A stretch of DNA of 64,000 nt from Kitasatospora mediocidica KCTC 9733 (GTDB taxonomy: Bacteria > Actinomycetota > Actinomycetes > Streptomycetales > Streptomycetaceae): NCBI RefSeq assembly GCF_000744225.1, contig NZ_JQLN01000001.1, positions 186,001 to 250,000 of the forward strand, in the 5' to 3' direction. Made by a program: the position numbers and the translations under genes. Positions 9,157 through 18,573 of the stretch are shown here, piece by piece. Position 1 is the first letter of the stretch; the number at the start of each line of letters is the position of its first letter. A model generated the notes under the pieces. It was not told the DNA's origin and ran no database searches. It saw only the letters and a list, made by a program, of their open reading frames with translations.

Positions 9157-10368
9157 TCAGTCGTCGTCGCTGCCGCTCGACCGCCGCCGCAGCTGGGAGG
9201 AGCCGTAGCCGTCCGAACCGTAGCCGTCCGAGCCGTAGGGATCGTCGTCGAACGGGTCCTTCTGGCGCGGGACCGTTCCGCTCGGCTTCTCCACCGCGTC
9301 GTCGACGTCGGAGCCGTCGTGCGCGTCCTCGGAGAAGTAGATCCCGCCGAAGTGGAAGGCGTCCTCGTCCGGCGCCCCGGGCTGCTCGCCCAACGCACCC
9401 GCGGCCCAGCGCTGCACGCTCTGCAGCGACTTCCTGGTGTCGGGATCGCGCACGAGGTCGATGCTCCCCTCGGCGAACGCCTGCCGGAACTCACCGGGCA
9501 GTCGGGCGCACGCGCCGTCCCTGGTGGCCTCGTCCAGGAAGGTCGTGACCCACCCCTGGACGCCGTAGTACTTCTGCCACACGTCCGGGCAGGCGCCATC
9601 GGGGGCCAGGTAGAACTCCTTCTCCGACCGGTCGAGGGACTCGATCCAGAGATAGAACTTGACCGCGTTGTGCGCCTCGAGGAACTCGCCGGCGTAGTGG
9701 GTGTAGCAGAACTTCCGGATGGCGTCGCGCTGGAGCAGGAGGACCTTGTCCTCCTCGTTCTCCTTCTCGAATGCGGCGAGAATCCGCTGGCGCTCCTCCC
9801 GGCCGGCGACGGCCGCCTTCCTCATGTCCGCGAGCCAGTCGTCCTGCCGCTGCGTGACCTTCTCGAAGAACCCCGGATCGGTGCTGCCCGGCAGGACGGA
9901 GGTCACCGCCAGGGCGTGGTCCTTCAGCCGTTCCCCGTCGATGGTCGGCTCCAGGCAGCTGATCAGCCGGATGTCCTTGTCGGCGTAGGCGGCCAGCGGA
10001 CCCTTGCGGCCCAACAGCCCTTCACAGTCCTCGTGCACGTTCGAACAGGTGCTTCCGGTGCAGAGCCTGGTCGGAGCCGGGATGTCGTGGCCCACGAGCA
10101 GGAGTCCCACGGTCGGCCCGTGGATGGTGCGGTAGTCGAGCGCCTCGACGAAGGTCAGTCCCCCCAGTTGGTAGTTGGGGATCGGCGCGTTGCCCTGGAC
10201 GGTGTGGGCCGCGTCGGGCTCCGCCCCGGTACGGGCGATCTGGTAGCCGACGACCTTCTCCAGGACCGATCGGTCGTCGGCGTACGTCGAGACGGTCCAG
10301 CCGTCCGGCACGACGACCTGGTCGGTCAGCAGCTCCTCGAGCCCGTGAGCGGCAATCCAGATGGCCAT
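9157..10368 (-). CDS. Unknown 403-aa protein, possible adhesin-like N-terminus, RGS-like helical segment and acidic tail
   Basis: I do not recognise a firm family. The start is ATG at 10368 behind GGAG. The N-terminus (IWIAAHG, VVVPDGWTVSTYADDRSVLEKVV) is weakly reminiscent of the Stv-type putative adhesin domain. Residues about 110-150 hold five cysteines (CTGSTCSNVHEDC and nearby). Residues about 205-300 are helical; the segment FLEAHNAVKFYLWIESLDRS looks like the core of an RGS (regulator of G-protein signalling) domain. The last 45 residues are acidic, Gly/Ser/Tyr-rich repeats (SDGYGSDGYGS) ending in GSDDD. There is no signal peptide. It stands alone between a divergently read gap and the TetR gene. 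Confidence 0.7.
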   Translation of the reverse strand: MAIWIAAHGLEELLTDQVVVPDGWTVSTYADDRSVLEKVVGYQIARTGAEPDAAHTVQGNAPIPNYQLGGLTFVEALDYRTIHGPTVGLLLVGHDIPAPTRLCTGSTCSNVHEDCEGLLGRKGPLAAYADKDIRLISCLEPTIDGERLKDHALAVTSVLPGSTDPGFFEKVTQRQDDWLADMRKAAVAGREERQRILAAFEKENEEDKVLLLQRDAIRKFCYTHYAGEFLEAHNAVKFYLWIESLDRSEKEFYLAPDGACPDVWQKYYGVQGWVTTFLDEATRDGACARLPGEFRQAFAEGSIDLVRDPDTRKSLQSVQRWAAGALGEQPGAPDEDAFHFGGIYFSEDAHDGSDVDDAVEKPSGTVPRQKDPFDDDPYGSDGYGSDGYGSSQLRRRSSGSDDD

Positions 10369-10593
10369 GGCATCACTCCAACGGTAGGACCTCCGTCCCT
10401 CGCCGACGCGAATCAGCCGGACAGCGATCGGGAGTGACGAAAGTCGCGGCATCGTGCACGACCGGCTTGGCCTCATGCTCGCCCTGACCGCGCATCGTTC
10501 GCGCGTACCTCGGGGCAGACCGGCGGGCCGGCCCGCCGACCCGCACGGCGGCCTCTCCAGCACATCGGCGCACGCGCTCGGGCAGCCGATCGG

Positions 10594-11310
10594 TCAGCCC
10601 CCGGGCGCGCCCGGCGTGCGCACGATCCCGTCGAGCAGACACCGCAGGCCGAAGCGGAACTCGGCGTCGCTGTCGTGCCCGCCGAGCAGGGCGGCATGGG
10701 CCCGCAGCATGGGGTGCCCGGCCGGGGACAGCTCCGAGAACAGGGTGGCCATCGCCGTGCGGCTGGCCGCCGTTCGGGCCGCCTTGCTGGTGTCCAGCAG
10801 GGCCGACCCGATGACGAAATGGGTGACGGTGAGGTAGACCTGCACGGCCGACTGCGAGGACCAGCCCGCGTCGGTGAGCAGGCGCAGGCTCTGCTCGCGC
10901 GCCCGCAGGGCGTGCGGTCCCAGGAGCTGGCTGGACGTCAGCAGCGGCACCACCGAGCGGTGGTCGAGCAGGACGCGGCGGAACTCGCCCGCCCCCAGGA
11001 CGATGGCCGACCGCCACCCCAGCTCCGGATCGGGAAGCCGCACCAGGCCGAGGACCCGGTCCACGACCTCGACCAGGAGCTCCTCGCGGCCGGCCACGTG
11101 CCGGTACAGCGAGGTGGGCCGGATCCCCATGACGGCCGCCAACCGCCGCATGGTGAGCGCCTCCAGGCCCTCGCGATCGGCGATCTCCAGCGCGGCTGCG
11201 CTGATGGCCGCCATCGTCAGGCCGCCAGGACGCGGTCTGCGCCCGGCACGGTCGGCATAGCGCTGCTTCCACCAGGCGGCCGAGCCGACCGAGACATCAA
11301 CCACGCCCAT
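10594..11310 (-). CDS. TetR-family transcriptional regulator
   Basis: A 238-aa protein. The N-terminal helix-turn-helix (ADREGLEALTMRRLAAVMGI followed by SLYRHVAGREELL, residues about 40-75) is typical of TetR. The C-terminal ligand-binding half has the TetR_C-like pattern with MLRAHAALLGGHDSDAEFRFGL near the end. The start ATG has GGAGG at ideal spacing. No obvious target gene is adjacent: the neighbours are an unknown protein downstream and an orphan kinase upstream. A CCGATCGG palindrome (10586-10593) touches the stop codon. The inducer is unknown. Confidence 0.9.
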   Translation of the reverse strand: MGVVDVSVGSAAWWKQRYADRAGRRPRPGGLTMAAISAAALEIADREGLEALTMRRLAAVMGIRPTSLYRHVAGREELLVEVVDRVLGLVRLPDPELGWRSAIVLGAGEFRRVLLDHRSVVPLLTSSQLLGPHALRAREQSLRLLTDAGWSSQSAVQVYLTVTHFVIGSALLDTSKAARTAASRTAMATLFSELSPAGHPMLRAHAALLGGHDSDAEFRFGLRCLLDGIVRTPGAPGG

Positions 11311-11626
11311 CAGCACCTCCGGAGCTCCGACGGCTCGGCAGTCCGTCGGGACAGCCCGCGGGCGCCGTCCGGCGCGGACACCGGCGGCTCTGCCGGACGG
11401 AACCCTAGGCACCCGCCGGACGCGTCGCAAGGCATCCGCCGGAAGCCCTCCGAAGCCCCGGTCGCGGGCGGACCGTGCGCGTTCGTCTGCGCTGCCGGGC
11501 AGGACCGGGGCGACCAGCCTGCGACAGGCTGTCAGCGATCCGCTCGAATCCCCCGTACTCGACGGATCTCCCACCGGGCAGGCCGGCACACCTGCTCGGC
11601 ATGGCGTAGGCCCGCTGCCGGTGTGC

Positions 11627-13066
11627 TCACCGGCCCTGTGGGGGCGGGCCTGCGCCGCCCGGAGCATCAGGGCGATCGGCCAGCGGGACGGTCACGGTCA
11701 CCGTGGTACCACTCGGGGAGTTCGGGCGGATCTCCATGCTTCCGCCCGCGTCGCTGATCCGGATGCGCTGCGAGGCGAGCCCGATGTGCCCCTCGGCCGC
11801 CCTGCTGTGCAGCACGTGGTCGGGAATGCCGACGCCGTCGTCCGCGATCTCCAGGCGCACCCGGTTCGGACCGGTCACCAGGTCGATGGTGACACGGCCG
11901 GCCTGTGCGTGTTTGACGATGTTGGTGATCAGTTCGCGACAGCAGTGGTACAGCAGGGCGTCGAGGGCATGCCCCAGACTCGACCGGTCGCAGCTGACCT
12001 CGACGGTGAACCCGCCGCGGAAGGCGGCCCGTTTCCCCAGTCCGCGCAGCGCCTGCTCCAGTCCGCCGTGTTCCAGCACGGCCGGGTGGAGGTCGGTGAC
12101 CTGGGAGCGGAGCTGCACCGAGGCGTCCTGCAGGGCGCCGTCCGCGCGATGCAGTGCCTCGTCAAGGGTGGCGCTCCCCGGCTCACGTGCCTCGGCGATG
12201 TCCTGGCGGGCGGCGAGGACGCTCTGCAGCGGCCCGTCGTGCAGCGCCTCGGAGAGGTCGCGACGCTCGCGCTCGGCCGCGACGACGTTGTTCGCCACGA
12301 GCCAGGCCCGGTGGTGGGCCAGGCCCGCGATCATGCCCACCCGGGACTGCTGGACCCACGAGATGAGCACACTGATGAGGGTGACCACCAGGATCACCGC
12401 CGCGTGGACCAGGTTGTAGTGCAGGTCCGGGCTGGCGTGGGAGTGCCCGATCGCCGACGACAGGGTGTAGGTGACGGCCGCCGTCACGCCGGTGACCGCG
12501 GTGATCGCCGGGCGCAGCTGGAAGGCCGCGAGCAGGGCGAGCAGGACGTAGGCATCGGCCGACAGCGGTGACGTCCAGTTGGGATCGGTGAACGTGCCGG
12601 CCATGCCCAGGAGCAGTGTCACCGCGGGGAGGTCCACGAGCAGGACGCTCCAGGCCGCGCGCGGGCTGAGCCGGTCGCGCCAGGCCAGCATCAGCATGCC
12701 GAGGGCCCAGACCTCGTAGACCACCATCAGTCCGATCGAGAGGACCGGACGCTCCCGCGGCGGGAAGACCACCATGTCGACGATGATCGACACGATGATC
12801 ACCACCCGCAACATCGACTGCATCCGGACCGACCTGGCCTGATGGGATGCCTGGATCCGTTCGACCGCGCCGGGGACATCGACGTCGGAGAGCTCCAGAT
12901 GGATGGGCCGCAGCTTCTCACTCAGCGAACGGATGGCCGCGCCCTGGGTGAGCCACGCCCACCGGATGCCCCGCGACGGCACCCGCGGACGTCCGGGGCC
13001 CTGGGGCGGACCCTCCTCGTCCTGCGCGGCAGGGGGGACCGTCCGTTCGGCCGGAGTCGTTCTCAT
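11627..13066 (-). CDS. Orphan membrane histidine kinase (NarL-system type)
   Basis: A 479-aa sensor kinase. Six or so hydrophobic helices fill residues about 85-255 with no large extracytoplasmic domain. The phosphoacceptor helix is ERERRDLSEALHDGPLQSVL (His-Asp-Gly, as in HisKA_3 kinases). The HATPase has CRELITNIVKHA (N box), IADDGVGIPD (G1) and GHIGLASQRIRISDAGG. No response regulator gene is adjacent, so its partner is elsewhere. It is divergent from a wbl gene (294-bp gap) and has a close paralogue in this window at 35330-36727, sharing TFTDPNW/SYTDPGW, LLAAFQLRP and ASPDLHYNL/AGPDLHYTL. The 316-bp region downstream (11311-11626) has no supported feature. Confidence 0.88.
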   Translation of the reverse strand: MRTTPAERTVPPAAQDEEGPPQGPGRPRVPSRGIRWAWLTQGAAIRSLSEKLRPIHLELSDVDVPGAVERIQASHQARSVRMQSMLRVVIIVSIIVDMVVFPPRERPVLSIGLMVVYEVWALGMLMLAWRDRLSPRAAWSVLLVDLPAVTLLLGMAGTFTDPNWTSPLSADAYVLLALLAAFQLRPAITAVTGVTAAVTYTLSSAIGHSHASPDLHYNLVHAAVILVVTLISVLISWVQQSRVGMIAGLAHHRAWLVANNVVAAERERRDLSEALHDGPLQSVLAARQDIAEAREPGSATLDEALHRADGALQDASVQLRSQVTDLHPAVLEHGGLEQALRGLGKRAAFRGGFTVEVSCDRSSLGHALDALLYHCCRELITNIVKHAQAGRVTIDLVTGPNRVRLEIADDGVGIPDHVLHSRAAEGHIGLASQRIRISDAGGSMEIRPNSPSGTTVTVTVPLADRPDAPGGAGPPPQGR

Positions 13067-13360
13067 GCCATCGCCGCCTGCCTGTCCGCAGTGCACGCGC
13101 CGCGCTCGGTCCCGGTGCCACCGGAGGCCCGGCACGTCGACGCGTCCGACTCTGCCAGTGTGCTCCTTTCAGCACTCGCTGCCGTCGGACGGCACGGACG
13201 CAGCGAGGATCACGGAGCGAAACCCCCGAACCGGTACCGTCCGGCTTCACGAGGGTTTGGCCGTGGGGGCGAGCCCGGGGGCGTTCGCCCGTGCCACGGT
13301 GGTGGTCAGGGCGCGCACACCCCGCCCGCCGACCACCCGCGTCCGCAGAACGGCTGCCCC

Positions 13361-13660
13361 ATGAGCACGGCCCACCCGCCGACCCGTCCGATGCCGGCCA
13401 TCACGCCGGAGATGCTGCGCGACCTGGTGCTGCGCCAGCCGCCCGAACGGATACCCTGCCTCGCCCGCGACGGTGAACTCTGGTTCTCCCCGCGGATGGC
13501 CGAGCAGCGCAAGGCCGCGGCTCTGTGCGGGGCCTGCCCGGTGACCCATACCTGCCGTGCGGCCGGCCGGGCGATCCGCGCCGCCTACGGCGTGTGGGGC
13601 GGCGAAACGCCGAGCAACCGGCGCCGGTCGGAGGACGCCGGCCGGAACGCGGCTCGGTGA
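13361..13660 (+). CDS. WhiB-like (Wbl) iron-sulfur protein
   Basis: A 99-aa protein. Four cysteines have WhiB spacing: Cys33, then CGAC (Cys56, Cys59) and Cys65, predicted to hold a [4Fe-4S] cluster. They are followed by the GVWGGE turn and a basic tail (NRRRSEDAGRN). Such proteins act as redox- or NO-sensitive partners of the principal sigma factor. It is divergently placed from the membrane kinase at 11627-13066, a pairing that may be regulatory. Which Wbl subclass it belongs to cannot be fixed by eye; it is not one of the longer WhiB/WhiD types. Confidence 0.88.
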   Translation: MSTAHPPTRPMPAITPEMLRDLVLRQPPERIPCLARDGELWFSPRMAEQRKAAALCGACPVTHTCRAAGRAIRAAYGVWGGETPSNRRRSEDAGRNAAR

Positions 13661-13982
13661 CGGCGTCCTGGCGATCGGGGAACGGGACCGATCGAGTGGG
13701 CGCAGGCCCGGAAGCCGTCCCTGCTCCGAACCTGCGCCCGCAGGGCGGGTGACCCCTCACCGCCCTGCCGGATCCGCGGGCCGCGGCCCAGCGGATCGGT
13801 GCCAGCCTGACGCAGCTCCCGCGCTCGACGGGCACCCGATCAGGCAGGTGTTCGGGCAGGGCGGCGCGACCGCGGCGGCCTCCTCCGTGGTCGGACGCGA
13901 TGGCGGCACCGGCCTCCCGCGCGCCGAAAGCTTGTCCTTTCCGTCGTGTCCCCGCACCGGAGGGCCCAGCAGGGTGGGGCCG

Positions 13983-15197
13983 ATGCTGCCGACGGAGGAA
14001 GGAACGGTCTTGGTCCCGACGTGTCCACTGGGTGATCCAGCCGCACAAACGCCGCAGGACGGGTTCGACGCGTACTGCCGGGATCTGTTCGCGCAACTCC
14101 CCCGCGCCGACCAACGGATGTGGGGCGGGGTCTACCTCCGGGGGCTGGTGTACGGCCGGGGGCGGCGCACCCCGGCCGCCATCACGGAACAGGTCATCGG
14201 ACGGCGGGCGGTCCAATCGATCCAGCAGTTCGTCAACCAGAGCAGCTGGTCCTCCACGCCGGTGCGCCGCCACCTGGCGGAGCGGGCGGGACGGGCGCGC
14301 GCCCCGCAGGGCTGGATCTTCACCGAAGTCCCCTTCCCGAAGGACGGCCGGTACTCGGCGGGCGTCGGGCGGCAGTTCGTCGGGTCCGCGGGGCGCACGG
14401 TGCACTGCCAGCTCGGCCTCGCCGCCTCCCTGGCCTACGGGGAGGACGTCCTTCCGGTGAACTGGCGGCTCATGCTGCCCCGGCACTGGGACGACGACGC
14501 CGGCCTGCGCGGACAGGCGCACGTCCCCGACCAGGAGAGATCGCGCCCCCGGTGGTGCCACGTCCTGGAGACGCTGGACGAGATGCTGGACTGGGCGGTG
14601 CCCAGAGCCCCGGTGTGGGCGGACTTCCGTCACGAGCGCGTGCTGGACCCGCTGCTGCTCGGCCTGACGGGACGCCGCCTGCCCTACCTGGTCCGAGTCG
14701 GGCCCACCACGCGGCTGCAGCTGATGGCGCCGCCCGGCGAGCAGCCGCGCTGCCGCACCCTGCCGATGGCCGAGATCGCCCGGACGGTGCTCCGGCAGGC
14801 TTCCTTCGAGGCGGTGCTCCGGAACGCCCCGACGGACGGAAGCGGCCGGACCGCTCACGTCGCCGTCGCACCGATCGCCGTCGGGCCGTACACGGCCCCG
14901 CAGTACCTGGTGCTCGAACGCCCGGACCACCCGTCCCGGCCGCGGTCCCTGTCGGTGACCAGCCTGACCCCGGACCGGCTGGGCGAGGCGCTGGCCTTGG
15001 GCGACCTCGGCCAGCGCTCCGCCGACCGCTATCGCGCCATGCGCGAGGCGTACGGACTGGGGCACCACGAGGGACGCTCGTTCCGCGGCTGGCACCACCA
15101 CGTGACGCTGGTCTCCGGTGCCGCCGGCTTCCACGTCCTGCGGGGGCTGGAGGCCGTCGGGCAGCCGGAGCCGGTCGGCATGGCCGTCGGGTCCTGA
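13983..15197 (+). CDS. IS701-like transposase relic (DDE superfamily), probably inactive
   Basis: A 404-aa protein with the IS701/DDE-endonuclease layout: YCRDLFAQLPRADQRMWGGVYLRGL at the N-terminus, AVQSIQQFVNQSSW, GRQFVGSAGRTVHCQLGLA, VNWRLMLPRHWDDD, and a C-terminal HHEGRSFRGWHHHVTLVSGAA block. The first catalytic position, usually DDTGFPK, reads TEVPFPK here, so the first Asp appears lost. The second (ADFRHE) and the Glu of EGRS remain. I see no flanking inverted repeats or target duplication within a few hundred bases. It may be a domesticated or decayed element, as is common in streptomycetes. The start is uncertain; the frame is open further upstream. The 322-bp gap before it (13661-13982) has no supported gene. 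Confidence 0.75.
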   Translation: MLPTEEGTVLVPTCPLGDPAAQTPQDGFDAYCRDLFAQLPRADQRMWGGVYLRGLVYGRGRRTPAAITEQVIGRRAVQSIQQFVNQSSWSSTPVRRHLAERAGRARAPQGWIFTEVPFPKDGRYSAGVGRQFVGSAGRTVHCQLGLAASLAYGEDVLPVNWRLMLPRHWDDDAGLRGQAHVPDQERSRPRWCHVLETLDEMLDWAVPRAPVWADFRHERVLDPLLLGLTGRRLPYLVRVGPTTRLQLMAPPGEQPRCRTLPMAEIARTVLRQASFEAVLRNAPTDGSGRTAHVAVAPIAVGPYTAPQYLVLERPDHPSRPRSLSVTSLTPDRLGEALALGDLGQRSADRYRAMREAYGLGHHEGRSFRGWHHHVTLVSGAAGFHVLRGLEAVGQPEPVGMAVGS

Positions 15198-15563
15198 CCA
15201 CGCCGGGGCGCCTTCCCCGAAGGCTTCCCATTCGGGCATGATCACGCCCGCCGATCGGTCCGAGACTGGTCCGGGCTTCCGAATCCCCGCGCACCGATTG
15301 CCCCGGTGGGCGGGGCCGCGGGCCGCTCGGCGGTCGTCCGCGCGCGGAGGCCCGGGACCCGGTGGTGCGGCGGCTGAGCAGTAGCAGCCGCGCCACCGGC
15401 GACTCGCCCGCCCGGACGGCCGGGCAGGCGTCCGGGCACCAACGGGTGCCCCGAGCAATTCCCCAGGGATCCAAGAAATCACGGGACCAGCCCCGACAGT
15501 GGTGCCCATGCGTCGGCGGTCAGCGCCGGCGCTCGAGCGTCCCCGAGCCGGAAGGGAACCAAG

Positions 15564-17003
15564 GTGTCCATAGACCGGGCCACCCAGCACCAGAACGGAT
15601 CCGCCGCCACGGCGCACCTGCTCGATCCGGGCCCCGGCGAAGCGCAGGACGCCGGTTACGAGCGCGGGCTCGGCGGCCGCCAGGTCCAGATGATCGCCAT
15701 CGGCGGCGCCATCGGGGTGGGGCTGTTCATGGGCGCCGGTGCCAACATCCAGAAGGCCGGCCCGAGCATCGTCCTGATGTACGCGCTGGCCGGTGCCGTC
15801 GTCTACGCCATCATGCGGGCGTTCGGCGAACTGCTGCTCTACCGGCCGGTGTCCGGCTCCTTCGCCGAGTACGCCCGTGAGTTCCTCGGCCCCTTCTTCG
15901 GGTACGCCACCGGCTGGACGTACTGGCTCAACTGGGTGGTCACCGGCATGGCCGAGCTGACCGCGGCCGCCATCTACATCCACTACTGGTGCCCCGGCAT
16001 CCCGCAGTGGTGCAGCGCGCTGGGTTTCCTGCTGCTGCTGTTCGGGGCCAATCTGATCTCGGTCAAGATCTTCGGCGAGGTCGAGTTCTGGTTCTCCATG
16101 GTCAAGGTCACCGCCATCCTCGGCATGATCGTGATCGGCCTGGGCATCCTCACGTTCGGCTTCTCGACCGTGGGCGAGACGGCCAGCGTCACCCACCTGT
16201 GGGAATTCGGGGGCTTCTTCCCGCACGGCATCGGCTCCAGCCTGATGACCCTGCAGGGCGTCATGTTCGCCTACCTGGGAGTCGAGCTCGTCGGGGTTAC
16301 CGCCGGAGAGAGCAAGGACCCGGCCAAGACCCTGCCGAAGGCGATCAAGACGCTGCCCTGGCGCATCGGCATCTTCTACGTCGGCTCGCTGCTGGTGGTC
16401 CTCTCCCTGGTCTCCTGGAGCGAGTTCGGCGCCGGAGAGAGCCCCTTCGTGCACGCCTTCACCCGGATCGGCCTCCCGCTGGCCGGCGGCATCGTGAACC
16501 TCGTCGTCCTCACCGCCGCCCTGTCCTCGTGCAACTCGGGCATGTACTCCACCGGCCGGATGCTGCGCGACCTCGCCGCCAACCGGCAGGCGCCGCGGGC
16601 CCTGGCACGGCTCAACAGCCGCCAGAGCCCGGCCACCGGGATCGCCGTCTCGGCGACGGTGATGGGTTTCGGGGTCGTGCTGAACTACCTGGTGCCGCAG
16701 AAGGCGTTCGGCTACGTGGTGTCGGTGGCGACCGTCGCCGGGATCTGGACCTGGAGCATGATCCTCCTCAGTCACATCCGCTACCGCCGCGCGGTCCGCG
16801 CGGGCCGGCTGCCCGTCTCCTCCTTCCCCGCGCCGGCCGGCAGCCTCTTCAGCTGGGTCGCCCTGGCCTTCCTCGGATTCGTCGTCGTCCTGATGAGCCT
16901 CGACCAGGACTCCCGGATCTCGCTCGGCGTGGGCGCCGGCTGGCTGGCCGCGCTGACCGCCGGCTGGTTCGTCCTGAAATGGCGCCGGCCCGAGCAGGCC
17001 TGA
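15564..17003 (+). CDS. Amino-acid permease, AAT/APC family (asparagine-permease-like)
   Basis: A 479-aa, 12-TM transporter. The GTG start at 15564 has GAAGGGA upstream. The amino-acid transporter signature is present: GLGGRQVQMIAIGGAIGVGL in TM1, the FGELLLYRPVSGSFAEYA loop, and ATGWTYWLNWVVTGMAELTA in TM3. The TM3 region resembles AnsP and CycA more than the aromatic permeases. It should import a neutral amino acid by proton symport across the cytoplasmic membrane. Its stop lies only 14 bp from the stop of the convergent MFS gene. The 366-bp gap upstream holds one CCGATCGG (15251-15258) and no gene. Confidence 0.85.
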   Translation: MSIDRATQHQNGSAATAHLLDPGPGEAQDAGYERGLGGRQVQMIAIGGAIGVGLFMGAGANIQKAGPSIVLMYALAGAVVYAIMRAFGELLLYRPVSGSFAEYAREFLGPFFGYATGWTYWLNWVVTGMAELTAAAIYIHYWCPGIPQWCSALGFLLLLFGANLISVKIFGEVEFWFSMVKVTAILGMIVIGLGILTFGFSTVGETASVTHLWEFGGFFPHGIGSSLMTLQGVMFAYLGVELVGVTAGESKDPAKTLPKAIKTLPWRIGIFYVGSLLVVLSLVSWSEFGAGESPFVHAFTRIGLPLAGGIVNLVVLTAALSSCNSGMYSTGRMLRDLAANRQAPRALARLNSRQSPATGIAVSATVMGFGVVLNYLVPQKAFGYVVSVATVAGIWTWSMILLSHIRYRRAVRAGRLPVSSFPAPAGSLFSWVALAFLGFVVVLMSLDQDSRISLGVGAGWLAALTAGWFVLKWRRPEQA

Positions 17004-17017
17004 CGGGACCGCGCCGC

Positions 17018-18427
17018 TCAGCCCTGTGCCGCCGCCGCTCCGGGCGGCACGCACAGGGCGGCGAGGACGGCGGCGGCGAGGTACGCGGCGGACCCGATGG
17101 CCATGCTCAGCCGCAGACCGGATCCGTAGTCGGTCGCGGTGGCGAGCAGCGTGCCGCCCAGTGCGACCCCGGCCGCGCTGCCGAGCTGCCGGGTGGTGTT
17201 GAAGAAGGCCGAGGCGGTTCCCGCGTAGCCCGTGGGAGCCGAGGCCATCACGGTGCTGGTGGCGCCGGTCAGCGCGAAGGAGGTACCGAAGCCGGCGGCC
17301 ATCAGGGGAACGACCAGCAGGCCGTAGCCGGGATCGGTCCCGGCCGCGGCCCAGCCCGCGAGCCCGAGCGCCGCCACCAGCATGCCGACGATCACCAGCG
17401 GGCGGTGGCCGGTACGGCGGGCGAGCCGCCCGGACAGGGCCGAGGCGAACATGGTCATCGCGACGGCGGGGAAGAGCGCCAACCCGGTGCCCAGGGCGCT
17501 GTAGCCGCGCTGGTGCTGGAAATCCAGGCTCGCGGTGAAGACCATGCCGTAGAACGCGAAGTTGAACAGCAGGCCGATGGCGGCCCCACCGCTCAGCGAG
17601 GGCGAGCGCAGCAGCCGCAGCGGGAGCACCGGGGTGCGCGCCAGGCGCTCGCGCACCGCGAAGGCCGCCGCGGCGGCCACCGCCAGGGCCGCCGCGGCGA
17701 GGACGACCGGATCGGACCAGCCGCGGCGGCCGGCCTCGTTGAGTGCGGCCGTCAGCAGGGCCACCATCGCCGCGACCGCGCACTGCGCCGGCACGTCCAG
17801 CGGACGGGCCTGCTGCCTGGGTGAGGCGGCGACGTGCCGCAGGGTCAGGGCCAGACAGAGGGCGCCGACGGGCAGATTGATCAGGAACACCCAGCGCCAG
17901 CCCGCCGTGCTGACGAGCAGGCCGCCGAGAAGCGGGCCGGCCGACGCCGCGATGCCCGCCATCGATCCCCACAGCCCGAAGGCCCGTGACCTGGCCACCG
18001 GATCGGGATAGGCCTCCTGGAGCAGGGCCAGCGACCCGGGGACGATCAGCGCCGCGCCGAGACCCTCGACCAGTCGGGCCGCCACCAGGACGCCGGTGCC
18101 GGGGGCCAGGGCACAGCCGCCCGAGGCGACGGTGAACACGCCCACGCCCCAGCAGAAGACCCGCCGGTGGCCCAGCCGATCCCCCAGGGCTCCGCCGGTC
18201 AGCAGGAGGCCCGCGAACACCAGCGTGTAGCCGTCGGTGATCCACTGGATTCCGGTGAGCGAGGCGCCCAGGTCCCGGCCGACCGCCGGGACGGCGACGT
18301 TGATGATCGTCACGTCGAGGATCACCATGAAGTAGCCGGTGCAGACCGCAAGCAGGGTCCGGCGCCCGTCCGCCGCCGGGCCGCGGTGGCGGGCCTGTCC
18401 GGCTCCCCCGGCCTCCTGCCCGTCCAC
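17018..18427 (-). CDS. MFS drug exporter, EmrB/QacA (DHA2) type
   Basis: A 469-aa membrane protein. It has the DHA2 motif C/D1 region LDVTIINVAVPAVGRDLGAS, IQWITDGYTLVFAGLLLTGGALGDRLGHRR, GLGAALIVPGSLALL and PLLGGLLVSTAGWRWVFLINLPVG, all diagnostic of EmrB/QacA-type 14-TM exporters. A GTG start at 18427 with an upstream GCGGAGA is the best choice; the N-terminus is short and the exact start is unsure. It is convergent with the permease. No dedicated regulator is adjacent. The substrate is unknown. Confidence 0.87.
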   Translation of the reverse strand: MDGQEAGGAGQARHRGPAADGRRTLLAVCTGYFMVILDVTIINVAVPAVGRDLGASLTGIQWITDGYTLVFAGLLLTGGALGDRLGHRRVFCWGVGVFTVASGGCALAPGTGVLVAARLVEGLGAALIVPGSLALLQEAYPDPVARSRAFGLWGSMAGIAASAGPLLGGLLVSTAGWRWVFLINLPVGALCLALTLRHVAASPRQQARPLDVPAQCAVAAMVALLTAALNEAGRRGWSDPVVLAAAALAVAAAAAFAVRERLARTPVLPLRLLRSPSLSGGAAIGLLFNFAFYGMVFTASLDFQHQRGYSALGTGLALFPAVAMTMFASALSGRLARRTGHRPLVIVGMLVAALGLAGWAAAGTDPGYGLLVVPLMAAGFGTSFALTGATSTVMASAPTGYAGTASAFFNTTRQLGSAAGVALGGTLLATATDYGSGLRLSMAIGSAAYLAAAVLAALCVPPGAAAAQG

Positions 18428-18573
18428 CGCGTCTCCGCTCTCCGGTCCGCCGCCGCCGCCCGCTGTCCACCATAGGACCGGTCGACGACCGTGGAGCGGC
18501 GGCGCGGCCCGACGGCTCCGACGCCGCCCCCACCGGCCCACCCCCGGGGCGCCGGCGCCCCTCCGGCGCAGGG

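Noticed and set aside
13401..18533. A 1710-codon open frame on the minus strand
   Set aside because: It runs antisense through the wbl, transposase-like, permease and MFS genes and has no domain; it is a by-product of high G+C.
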